In this document: in pieces, positions 1 to 5,779 of the stretch
Layout of the letters: every line of letters begins with the position of its first letter
Numbering within the stretch: position 1 is the stretch's first letter
Assembly (NCBI GenBank): GCA_035525015.1
Contig: DATLFC010000014.1
Coordinates: 1 to 5,787, forward strand
Reading direction: 5' to 3'
Origin: DATLEX01 sp035525015
GTDB taxonomy: Bacteria; Acidobacteriota; Thermoanaerobaculia; Gp7-AA8
Length of the DNA: 5,787 nucleotides
Made by a program: the position numbers and the translations under genes
The notes under the pieces: generated by a model
The model's database searches: none
Told to the model about the DNA's origin: nothing
The model's input: the letters and a program-made list of their open reading frames with translations, nothing else

Positions 1-1267
1 GAACCTGTACAAGTACGAGTGGGAGCTGACGACGAGCCCCGCCGGTGCGAAGCAGTGGAAGCCCAAAAATCCCGAGGCCAAAGGCACCGTGCCGGATGCG
101 CACGACCCATCGAAGCGGCACGCGCCGATGATGCTGACCACCGACCTGTCGCTGAAAGTGGATCCGATCTACGGGCCGATCGCGAAGCGATTCCTTGAAA
201 ACCCCGACCAGCTTGCCGACGCGTTCGCGAGGGCGTGGTTCAAACTGCTTCACCGCGACATGGGCCCCCTGCCGCGCTACCTCGGACCGTGGGTTCCGGA
301 GCCGCAGCTATGGCAGGATCCCGTTCCACCGGTCGATCACGAGCTCGTCAACGACAAGGACATCGCCTCGCTCAAGCGCAAGATCCTTGACGCCGGTCTA
401 TCCATTCCGCAGCTGGTCTCCACCGCCTGGAATGCGGCGGCCAGCTTCCGCAGCACCGACAAGCGTGGCGGTGCCAACGGAGCCCGGATCCGCCTTGCGC
501 CTCAGAAGGATTGGGAGGCCAACGAGCCGGCCCAGCTGGCCAGGGTGCTGAAGGCCCTCGAGAAGATCCAGAAGGAGTTCAACGGCTCACAGTCCGGCGG
601 CAGGAAGGTCTCGCTGGCCGACCTGATCGTCCTCGGCGGATGCGCTGCCGTCGAAGAAGCGGCCAGGAAAGCAGGGCACGACGTCACCGTCCCGTTCACG
701 CCGGGTCGCACTGATGCCTCCCAGGAGCAGACCGACGTCGACACGTTTGAACCGCTCGAACCGGAAGGAGACGGGTTCCGCAACTACATGCGAGCGGGAG
801 ACCGGCTCTCGCCGGAGACTCGTCTGCTGGACCGCGCAAACCTGTTGAAGCTGACCGCGCCCGAGATGACGGTTCTCGTCGGCGGCATGCGCGCCATGAA
901 CGCAAACTTCGGCCAGTCGAAGCACGGCATCTTCACCGACCGGCCCGGGACGCTGACCAACGACTTCTTCGTGAACCTGCTCGACATGCGCACAGCCTGG
1001 AGGCCGTCCGCGTCGGAGGAGAACGTGTACGAAGGTCGCGATCGCGCCACGGACAAGACGAAGTGGACCGCCACGGCCGCCGACCTCGTGTTCGGCGCGC
1101 ACTCTCAGCTCCGGGGGCTGGCCGAGGTCTATGCCGGTGACGACGCGAAGGAGAAGTTCGTGCGTGACTTCGCGGCTGCCTGGAACAAGGTCATGAACCT
1201 CGATCGCTACGACCTTCTCGGTCAGGCCACCAGCCGGCGCCCCCTCGCGGCCGCGGCCAGCCGCTGA
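1..1267 (+). CDS. katG: Catalase-peroxidase KatG, C-terminal part (5' end outside window)
   Basis: Bifunctional heme catalase-peroxidase, which removes hydrogen peroxide. The reading frame is open from base 2 without a start codon, so the gene begins upstream; 421 codons are present, ending at TGA 1265-1267. The first residues (YEWELTTSPAGA) match the end of the KatG N-terminal heme domain. The rest is the C-terminal heme-free domain, which is a degenerate duplicate of the first. Clear family blocks are HRDMGPLPRYLGP, WQDPVPPVDHELV, LVSTAWNAAASFR, DKRGGANGARIRL, VLGGCAAVEEAA, VPFTPGRTDASQEQTDV, DGFRNY, APEMTVLVGGMR, LTNDFFVNLLDM and VMNLDRYDL. The Arg of PRYLGP (codon 275-277) corresponds to the mobile arginine (Arg418 in M. 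tuberculosis KatG) that contacts the Met-Tyr-Trp adduct; the adduct and the heme-ligand residues lie outside the window. KatG usually stops just after NLDRFDL; here about 15 extra residues rich in Ala, Arg and Ser follow. Identification is firm; the family assignment rests on remembered motif matches. Confidence 0.97.
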   Translation, partial: NLYKYEWELTTSPAGAKQWKPKNPEAKGTVPDAHDPSKRHAPMMLTTDLSLKVDPIYGPIAKRFLENPDQLADAFARAWFKLLHRDMGPLPRYLGPWVPEPQLWQDPVPPVDHELVNDKDIASLKRKILDAGLSIPQLVSTAWNAAASFRSTDKRGGANGARIRLAPQKDWEANEPAQLARVLKALEKIQKEFNGSQSGGRKVSLADLIVLGGCAAVEEAARKAGHDVTVPFTPGRTDASQEQTDVDTFEPLEPEGDGFRNYMRAGDRLSPETRLLDRANLLKLTAPEMTVLVGGMRAMNANFGQSKHGIFTDRPGTLTNDFFVNLLDMRTAWRPSASEENVYEGRDRATDKTKWTATAADLVFGAHSQLRGLAEVYAGDDAKEKFVRDFAAAWNKVMNLDRYDLLGQATSRRPLAAAASR

Positions 1268-1292
1268 GTTCTTGCTTTTCACCGCTGCATCA

Positions 1293-1325
1293 GGCGCGGG
1301 CGACCCTGGGAGGGTCGCCTGCGCC
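1293..1325 (+). terminator. Strong GC-rich hairpin after katG (terminator-like, no U-tract)
   Basis: Bases 1293-1307 pair with 1311-1325 around a GGG loop, giving a 15-bp stem with a single G-U pair (1298-1320). It starts 26 bases after the katG stop. The bases after the stem (GCTCTGCTG) are not a T-run, so it is not a classical intrinsic terminator. It could still protect the katG 3' end or cause pausing or termination. Its place between katG and the next start at 1389 suggests the two genes are at least partly uncoupled. Confidence 0.55.
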
Positions 1326-1378
1326 GCTCTGCTGAAACCCGCCGATCCGACAGACGTCTCATCTGCAGCCCTTGATCT

Positions 1379-1382
1379 GGAG
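1379..1382 (+). promoter_or_regulatory. Ribosome binding site GGAG deciding the start of the next gene
   Basis: GGAG lies six bases before ATG 1389. It favours this start over the in-frame TTG at 1272, which lies only four bases past the katG stop, has no Shine-Dalgarno sequence, and would place the whole 1293-1325 hairpin inside the coding sequence. Confidence 0.65.
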
Positions 1383-1388
1383 CGCGGA

Positions 1389-3497
1389 ATGAACGAGTTT
1401 CTGATGCTCGTATTGCTGGCGGCAGAAACGACGGTGCCCGTCGGATCGCTCTGCTTCGAGACGCAGCATGAGTGTGTGGCAACGAAGGCAGCGACGATCG
1501 AGGTCGAGCCGCACGACGCCGCTCGGCGATTTGTCTGGACAGCCGCTGACGGGCGGACCGTCGTTGCGGGCGAGCTCGCCTCGGAAGCCACAACGGTAGA
1601 TCTCGGTCTGCCGGCCTCTCGCTCCAGCACCGATGGCGGGCGCCGCAGCGTGCGATTCTCAGTCGACGGCAATACGGGACGCGGCTGGCCTCACGACGTC
1701 CGATTCACCCTCATCGAGTCGAAGGAGAAGCGATGGGCGTGGACCCTCCCCGCGAAGCAGACGAAGGGGGAAGTCACGATCCATACCGTGGCCACTGCGC
1801 AACGCCTGACGATCGCTGCAGCGAGACACCTCACGGCGGTCCGCCAGATCCCTCCCGCGCAGAACCTCGATCTCCGCCAGATCACCCTCAAGCCGCTTCC
1901 AGCGATCGCGGGCCGCGTGACTCGGGTCGATGGAGAGGAGATCGCAGCGGTGATGGGGGCGCAGATCGTTCTTCCCGAGGGAAAAGTCGGCACGACCACG
2001 AACGAGCAGGGAACGTTCCGGATGGAGCTGAGTGAGCCGTTGCCGCAGGAAGTCGTCGTGGTCGTTCCCGGCCTGGCCTCGCACGTCGTGGCATTCCAGC
2101 GTCTCGACGCCGAAAACGATCTGGGGGAGATCAGGCTCGCCGAAGGGGCTGCGCTGCGAGTGGAGATCGAAAGACCCGACGCGGTGCGGGCGAAGAGCGT
2201 GAAGATGCAGCTCCTCAAGAGAGCGGAGCGGCGCTACGAGCCGAGCGTCGTCACGACTGCGACACTGCAGCCGGAGCAGGAGAGCATCCTCTTCTCCGAC
2301 CTCGCCGCCGGCGAGTACGTCATCGTATTCGAAGGCCAGGGGGAGCTCGAGCGTCTCGCGGTTCCGGTCGAGATCGGAAAGGAGGATGTCACCTTGCCGG
2401 TGGCGATACGGCCGTACCGGCTCGAAGGAGAGCTGATCCTCGGGAGCGAGGCGATGACCCGGGGGCACGTGGCGGTCCATCCGAGGATGTGGATCCCGAC
2501 ATGGCGCGCCACACTGCCTGTCGACGAGCGAGGCACCTTCGGAGGACTGATGTGGCAGCCGGGGAAGCTGAGCGGCTTCGTCGCCGAGACGGGACTCGGC
2601 GGGCTGCTGATTGCGGAGTCGCCTGAGCTGGGCAGCGATCCGTCGATCTGGAAGATCTCGTTCCGCAAGCGATTGATCGAGGGACGCGTGTTCGATGCCC
2701 AGACGCGGGAAGGAGCCGGCAAGGTGAAGCTCCGGCTCGAGACGGCTTCCCCCGAAGGATTGCGGGGTTACACCTCGGTCAGCGTCGCCCCCGAGGGAAC
2801 GTACGAGATCCTGGCCTGGCAGGATGGTACCTACGATCTGAGGCTGACGGCAGACGAATACCTCCCTCTCAACCGGAGCGTCGTCCTGACCGAGCGCGAC
2901 GATTCGCGGAAAGTCGACTTTCCGCTCGAGCGTGGAACGAAGATGACACTCGAAGCCGTCTGGGGATCCGGGCAGCCGGTTGCCGGCTCGCAGGTTCTCG
3001 AAGGGATCGCGCCCGACGGACACAATCCGGAGCGGATTCACGTCACCGACTCCGCGGGGCGCCTCGCTCTGCGGGTCGCGCCGAACGAGCCGCGGCTTCT
3101 GTATGTTCTGCCGAGAGAGGGATCGTTCCTACCGGTGCGGATCACAGCGGGGAGCGTGACAGGCGAGCAGCCGCTTCGAGTGGAAGTACCTCCGCCGGTG
3201 GGAACGATCCGGGTTTCCACGAGGGACAGAGAAGGAAACCATGTGCCCGGCATCATCGTGATGCGCTTCAACGGTGAATGGCTCCCCTATCCGGTCACCG
3301 GGCGTCTCAGAACCAATCGCGTAGCGGGAGGAATCGAGCTTCTCGGGATGCCGGCTGGTGCGTACGAGATCTGGGCGGTCGCACCGGGCCGACGAGGGGA
3401 AGCGACCGCTCCGCATCGTCCTCCGGCGCACGCGCCGGCGCGCGTCGGGCTCGCAGGCGGCGAGGTCAGTGTCGAGGTCACGGTGGAAGGGCTGTAA
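1389..3497 (+). CDS. Probable exported multidomain protein with carboxypeptidase-regulatory-like beta-sandwich repeats
   Basis: A 702-residue protein of unknown function. The N-terminus (MNEFLMLVLLAAETT) has a short hydrophobic stretch, residues 4-12, that looks like a signal peptide core, though it lacks the usual basic residues before it. No lipobox is visible. The only two cysteines (residues 22 and 29, CFETQHEC) sit just behind it and could form a disulfide after export. The rest alternates short beta-strands and turns. Segments resembling carboxypeptidase-regulatory-like (transthyretin/CNA-B type) folds are seen near 172-250 (IAGRVTRVDGEEI, then TTTNEQGTFRMEL), 430-513 (IEGRVFDAQTREGAGKVKLR, then APEGTYEILA and DGTYDLRLTADEYLP), 514-570 (ending in TDSAGRLALRVAP) and 604-667 (ending in GMPAGAYEIWAVAPG). 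There is no enzymatic motif, no transmembrane anchor and no C-terminal sorting signal that I recognise. Such domains in other bacteria act as spacers or carbohydrate or protein contacts in surface or periplasmic proteins. It is probably not cotranscribed with katG. The start is chosen by the GGAG at 1379. Confidence 0.75.
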   Translation: MNEFLMLVLLAAETTVPVGSLCFETQHECVATKAATIEVEPHDAARRFVWTAADGRTVVAGELASEATTVDLGLPASRSSTDGGRRSVRFSVDGNTGRGWPHDVRFTLIESKEKRWAWTLPAKQTKGEVTIHTVATAQRLTIAAARHLTAVRQIPPAQNLDLRQITLKPLPAIAGRVTRVDGEEIAAVMGAQIVLPEGKVGTTTNEQGTFRMELSEPLPQEVVVVVPGLASHVVAFQRLDAENDLGEIRLAEGAALRVEIERPDAVRAKSVKMQLLKRAERRYEPSVVTTATLQPEQESILFSDLAAGEYVIVFEGQGELERLAVPVEIGKEDVTLPVAIRPYRLEGELILGSEAMTRGHVAVHPRMWIPTWRATLPVDERGTFGGLMWQPGKLSGFVAETGLGGLLIAESPELGSDPSIWKISFRKRLIEGRVFDAQTREGAGKVKLRLETASPEGLRGYTSVSVAPEGTYEILAWQDGTYDLRLTADEYLPLNRSVVLTERDDSRKVDFPLERGTKMTLEAVWGSGQPVAGSQVLEGIAPDGHNPERIHVTDSAGRLALRVAPNEPRLLYVLPREGSFLPVRITAGSVTGEQPLRVEVPPPVGTIRVSTRDREGNHVPGIIVMRFNGEWLPYPVTGRLRTNRVAGGIELLGMPAGAYEIWAVAPGRRGEATAPHRPPAHAPARVGLAGGEVSVEVTVEGL

Positions 3498-3523
3498 AGA
3501 AAAACGGCGGCTACGCGCCGCCG
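3496..3523 (-). terminator. Intrinsic terminator of the urate-degradation operon (minus strand)
   Basis: Bases 3505-3511 (CGGCGGC) pair with 3517-3523 (GCCGCCG) over a five-base loop. On the minus strand this 7-bp GC stem is followed by TTTTTCTTT (complement of 3496-3504), a textbook intrinsic terminator about 57 bases after the hydrolase stop. On the plus strand the A-tract precedes the stem and no T-run follows, so for the plus-strand gene, whose TAA is at 3495-3497, it is at best a 3' stem. Confidence 0.75.
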
Positions 3524-3544
3524 GGTGTAGGAGATGAACTTGGT

Positions 3545-3566
3545 GGTATCCGTTGATACGGATGCC
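3545..3566. other. Second hairpin between the convergent genes
   Basis: GGTATCCG (3545-3552) pairs with CGGATGCC (3559-3566), eight pairs including one G-U, over a six-base loop TTGATA. It lies between the hydrolase stop (3580) and the intrinsic terminator. No T-run follows on either strand. It may be a 3' stabilising stem for the minus-strand transcript or have no function. Confidence 0.4.
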
Positions 3567-3579
3567 CGGCCTCCAGCGT

Positions 3580-3891
3580 CTAGGACCCTCGGTAAGTTGT
3601 ATACCCGAATGGGCTTAGCAGCAGCGGGACATGGTAGTGCTCGCCTGGGGCGTCGACCCGGAAGGCGATCGTCACCTGCGGGAAAAAGCCGCCGGTCTCG
3701 AATGTCAGGCGGTAGGTGGCGCTCTCCAGAGTCTTTCCTTCCGTGAGGGTGCGGAGGCGGCCGTCGGGATCGGTCTTGCCGCGGCCGACCTCGGTCCACT
3801 TCCCGTCGCGCAGGATCGCGAGCGTGACCCGCACGCCCGCGGCGGGGCGTCCTTTCGAGGTGTCGAGAATGTGCGTCGTGATTCCGGCCAT
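3580..3891 (-). CDS. uraH: 5-hydroxyisourate hydrolase (transthyretin-related protein)
   Basis: Hydrolyses 5-hydroxyisourate, the unstable product of urate oxidation, to OHCU. The 103-residue length is typical of the bacterial family. All signature parts are present: the N-terminal ITTHILDTSKGRPA with catalytic His7, DGR with Arg45, the FFP turn (69-71), HYHVPLLLSPFGY with catalytic His87, and the C-terminal tetrapeptide YRGS that distinguishes the enzyme from vertebrate transthyretin. No signal peptide is present, so it is cytoplasmic. ATG 3891 shares its A with the TGA of the upstream fusion gene (TGATG), indicating translational coupling; a GTG three bases earlier (3894) would give one more residue and cannot be excluded. 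A small stem (CGAGGC/GCCTCG, 3908-3922) in the end of the upstream gene lies just before this start. The operon ends at the terminator at 3496-3523. Function is confident from motifs. Confidence 0.96.
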   Translation of the reverse strand: MAGITTHILDTSKGRPAAGVRVTLAILRDGKWTEVGRGKTDPDGRLRTLTEGKTLESATYRLTFETGGFFPQVTIAFRVDAPGEHYHVPLLLSPFGYTTYRGS

Positions 3892-5318
3892 CACATCACC
3901 AGCTTCTCGAGGCGGAGCCTCGTGATTTTGCGCTGCTCCTCCGCCGCGACGCGGAGCTCCGCGGCGGCGTCGTGCTTCATCCGTTCGTTCAGATCGCCGA
4001 GCATCTCATCGGCCGACTTCCCCGTCGCGCACACCAGATAGATGTGCCCGAACTTTTTCTCGTAGTCGCGATTTCCTTCCGCGAGGCGGCGCATCGTCTG
4101 CTCCGCGGCGGCCCGCGTCCCCGACTGCTCCTCGGCCGACCACCGCGACGGCGCCTTGCGCTCGCCGATGCGCGGATGGGCGCGGAACGCTTCCAGCCAG
4201 TCGTCGGGTGAGAGTCGCGACCAGATCGCGTCCGCTTCCTCGACGAGGTGGTCCCAGGAGCGGAACGGGCGCGCCTTGCCGAGCCCCTCGGCCCAGCGCG
4301 ACGAGCCGCAGCAGGTCATCAGCAGATCGGCGAGATTCGCCGCCGTGTTCACGCGATCGACGACGGCGCGACGCCTTCCGTTCTCCGAGGCCACGCCCCA
4401 TACGCGCAGCCGGCTCACGCCGCCGTCGGGGAAGACATTCAACCGGATCTGCGTGGCGGGGCCGCCGGCGACGAGCTCGTCGCGGAAGAAGTGACGCGTG
4501 TGGGCCTGCAGCTTCGTCTGCGTAAGGATCTCAAACCATTGCCTGCCGTCGAGCGAGCCTTCGATCGACGCGGTATCGGGATAGTTCCCCTTGAAGTGAT
4601 TGGTATCGACTTCGATGCGGTGGACGAGGCCTTCGGTTGCCAGCTTCACGATCACCCAGTCGTGTCCCGGTCCGCGGCGCCGCCGCGTCTCCCAGCCATC
4701 GCTCATGTTGTGGCCGCGTCCCGGCATGATGAGGTTGTGCTTCGGCCCGAAGAACTGATCGCTGCAGGTGAGGACGGTTGCGCCGTTCTCGATGGCGGCG
4801 AGGTCGACTTCGGTGCCGAGGCCGCCGGCGCGCGACCAGTCGGGGACGACGTCGCCGTGGACGCGGAGCCGCGCCACGCCGCCGTCGGGAAAGATGTTGA
4901 AGCGGAGGTGCGTCCATGCCAGCGGTGACGAGATCTCGAAGAGGTTCTCGCTGTCGCCCTTCAGCGCGGAGCGCGGAAGGATCTCGGTCCACGTCTCGGC
5001 GTCGGCGCTGTTCGCGACCTCGATCGAGCAGGCCTCGGGGTAGTTCCCGCGGAAGAAGCTCGTGTCGACGACGACGCCGCGGATGATACCGGGCACGCCG
5101 AGGCGGAGGATGACGAAGTCGTGTCCCTGGGTGCGCCGGCGGCGCGATTCCCATCCATCCATCCACTTCCCGCGGTCGGTGTACTCGTGTTCTTTCCACA
5201 CCGGTTTCGCGGCCTTGATCAGGTTCTCCTTCTCCGCGAAGAAGTCGTCGTTGGCGTAGAGGACCACGCCGCCCAGCCGTTCGCTGGCGAGATCGGGAAG
5301 TTCGCGGAAGTCGGTCAT
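3891..5318 (-). CDS. Allantoicase fused to OHCU decarboxylase
   Basis: A 475-residue bifunctional protein. Residues about 7-155 and 171-308 are the two repeated jelly-roll domains of allantoicase (allantoate to ureidoglycolate plus urea). Both repeats carry DGWE(S/T)RRRR (54-62, 207-215), GHD (65-67, 218-220), GNYP (91-94, 244-247) and FPDGGV(A/S)RLRV.G (143-155, 296-308). The start LPDLASERLGG and YTDRGKWMDGWESRRRR are typical of complete allantoicases, so the N-terminus is intact. After a linker of about 12 residues, 323-472 is a complete OHCU decarboxylase (uraD-type), which makes S-allantoin. It shows the catalytic His381 in AHPRIGE, the S..EQ.G motif (394-400) and the signature VCATGKSADEML (429-440). 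Normal lengths are roughly 330-350 and 165 residues, so both halves are whole. ATG 5318 has no clear Shine-Dalgarno sequence. It is the first gene of an operon with the hydrolase at 3891. No signal peptide is seen. Not excluded: one half has lost activity, which the conserved motifs argue against. Confidence 0.94.
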   Translation of the reverse strand: MTDFRELPDLASERLGGVVLYANDDFFAEKENLIKAAKPVWKEHEYTDRGKWMDGWESRRRRTQGHDFVILRLGVPGIIRGVVVDTSFFRGNYPEACSIEVANSADAETWTEILPRSALKGDSENLFEISSPLAWTHLRFNIFPDGGVARLRVHGDVVPDWSRAGGLGTEVDLAAIENGATVLTCSDQFFGPKHNLIMPGRGHNMSDGWETRRRRGPGHDWVIVKLATEGLVHRIEVDTNHFKGNYPDTASIEGSLDGRQWFEILTQTKLQAHTRHFFRDELVAGGPATQIRLNVFPDGGVSRLRVWGVASENGRRRAVVDRVNTAANLADLLMTCCGSSRWAEGLGKARPFRSWDHLVEEADAIWSRLSPDDWLEAFRAHPRIGERKAPSRWSAEEQSGTRAAAEQTMRRLAEGNRDYEKKFGHIYLVCATGKSADEMLGDLNERMKHDAAAELRVAAEEQRKITRLRLEKLVM

Positions 5319-5415
5319 GCGCCGGGTATCGTAGCGCGAGGGTGGCAGCGGCCGGTCGTTGACAATGGCCGGGGTCCGAAGGAGCCTCGGCGGATGCTGA
5401 ACGCGGCTGACGCTG
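5319..5415. other. Divergent intergenic region with possible dyad
   Basis: This 97-base gap separates the minus-strand operon from the plus-strand gene remnant, so operon control signals should lie here. A perfect TTGACA (5359-5364, plus strand) sits inside an imperfect dyad formed by CGGCC (5349-5353) and GGCCG (5367-5371), but no matching -10 box is found at 16-18 bases. On the minus strand TACGAT (5333-5328) could be a -10, again without a good -35. No promoter can be called with confidence. Confidence 0.3.
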
Positions 5416-5779
5416 ATGCCTTGGCGCGAACTGAGGCTGGTGTATGTGCGATACCGGTACGACCCGAAGCGGCGGAAGCGGCTGAAGACGGTGGCTGATC
5501 GAGGAGGAGTCGTCGTGGATCCCGACGGCGGCGGTCTACCTGGTGAGGATCGGGTACGAAGGGGCAGCGCTGCGGGAAGAGATCAAAGCCGCCGGCGGAA
5601 ACTGGAGCCCCCGCCAAAAGCTCTGGCTCCTGAGAGGCGCCGCCGTCCTCCGCCTCGGCCTGGAGGACCGCATCGTAACGTGGCTGGAGGTCGTCCCTGG
5701 ATATCTACCCGTAGATGTAGATATCTATTCGTATAAAGTTGCATCTACCTGTATATACATCGCATCGCAACCGAATTAG
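5416..5779 (+). pseudogene. Frameshifted small gene of an uncharacterised VYVRYRYDP-type family
   Basis: Two frames together give one sensible protein. From ATG 5416, 26 codons read to KTV (5491-5493), with LRLVYVRYRYDPKRRKR near the start. The continuation LIEEESSWIP begins one base later in the next frame at 5495 and runs to TAG 5777-5779, including VRIGYEGAALREEIKAAGG, NWSPRQKLWLL and LGLEDRIVTW. The original frame continued past KTV becomes a Gly/Pro/Arg-rich nonsense peptide, and the second frame has a TGA at 5483 just upstream. A loss of two bases (for example GTGGAGCTG becoming GTGGCTG) or a one-base gain near 5494 would explain this. I recall small environmental proteins with VYVRYRYDP...KTVELI and KAAGGxWxPxxxxW motifs, function unknown; I cannot name a domain. 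The GGxWxPxxKxW pattern resembles small modules in nucleic-acid-acting proteins, which is only a hint. The last 25 or so residues are encoded by AT-rich repeat-like DNA. A sequencing error is the main alternative to a true pseudogene. Confidence 0.6.
5700..5761. repeat. AT-rich cluster of inverted repeats
   Basis: GATATCTAC (5700-5708) and GTAGATATC (5717-5725) are a perfect 9-base inverted repeat with an 8-base spacer. GTAGAT is repeated in tandem (5711-5722) and its complement ATCTAC recurs at 5703-5708 and 5743-5748. TGTATATACA (5750-5759) is a perfect 10-base palindrome. GATGTA (5714-5719) is complementary to TACATC (5756-5761). The block is strikingly AT-rich against a GC-rich surround and lies at the 3' end of the frameshifted gene. 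It may be part of a dispersed repeat, a recombination or recognition site, or a hairpin acting at a transcript end. Confidence 0.55.

Noticed and set aside
1272..1388. N-terminal extension of the beta-sandwich protein from TTG 1272
   Set aside because: No ribosome site, four bases from the katG stop, spans the strong hairpin, and would bury the signal-like segment at residue 40; ATG 1389 has a well-spaced GGAG.
587..1672. Long minus-strand open frame opposite katG
   Set aside because: Arg/Pro/Ser-rich composition without recognisable domains; it is the shadow of a confidently identified gene in GC-rich DNA.
1659..3041. 460-codon minus-strand open frame opposite the beta-sandwich gene
   Set aside because: Composition (Arg, Asp, Leu, His-rich, no domain) is typical of an antisense shadow; the plus-strand frame has coherent beta-sandwich motifs, a signal-like N-terminus and a ribosome site.
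3287..3799. Minus-strand open frame spanning the terminator and both gene ends
   Set aside because: Crosses the intrinsic terminator and overlaps two supported genes in other frames.
3894..3894. GTG start for the hydrolase one codon before ATG 3891
   Set aside because: Possible, but ATG in the TGATG overlap gives the usual family N-terminus; the difference is one residue.
4419..4920. Near-identical nucleotide stretches around 4425 and 4882
   Set aside because: They are the FPDGGV(A/S)RLRV motif of the two allantoicase repeats, an old family-wide duplication rather than a new repeat.
4248..4928. 226-codon plus-strand open frame opposite the allantoicase fusion
   Set aside because: Antisense to two well-conserved enzyme domains; no recognisable motif.
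5151..5164. Short CATC tandem repeat
   Set aside because: Three units only, inside the conserved KWMDGWE coding segment of allantoicase; explained by codon choice.
5394..5498. 34-codon plus-strand frame from ATG 5394 with GGAG at 5381-5384 and TTGACA at 5359
   Set aside because: Ala/Glu/Asp-rich peptide with no homology I recognise; overlaps the better supported frame from 5416. A leader peptide cannot be wholly excluded, but there is no -10 box.
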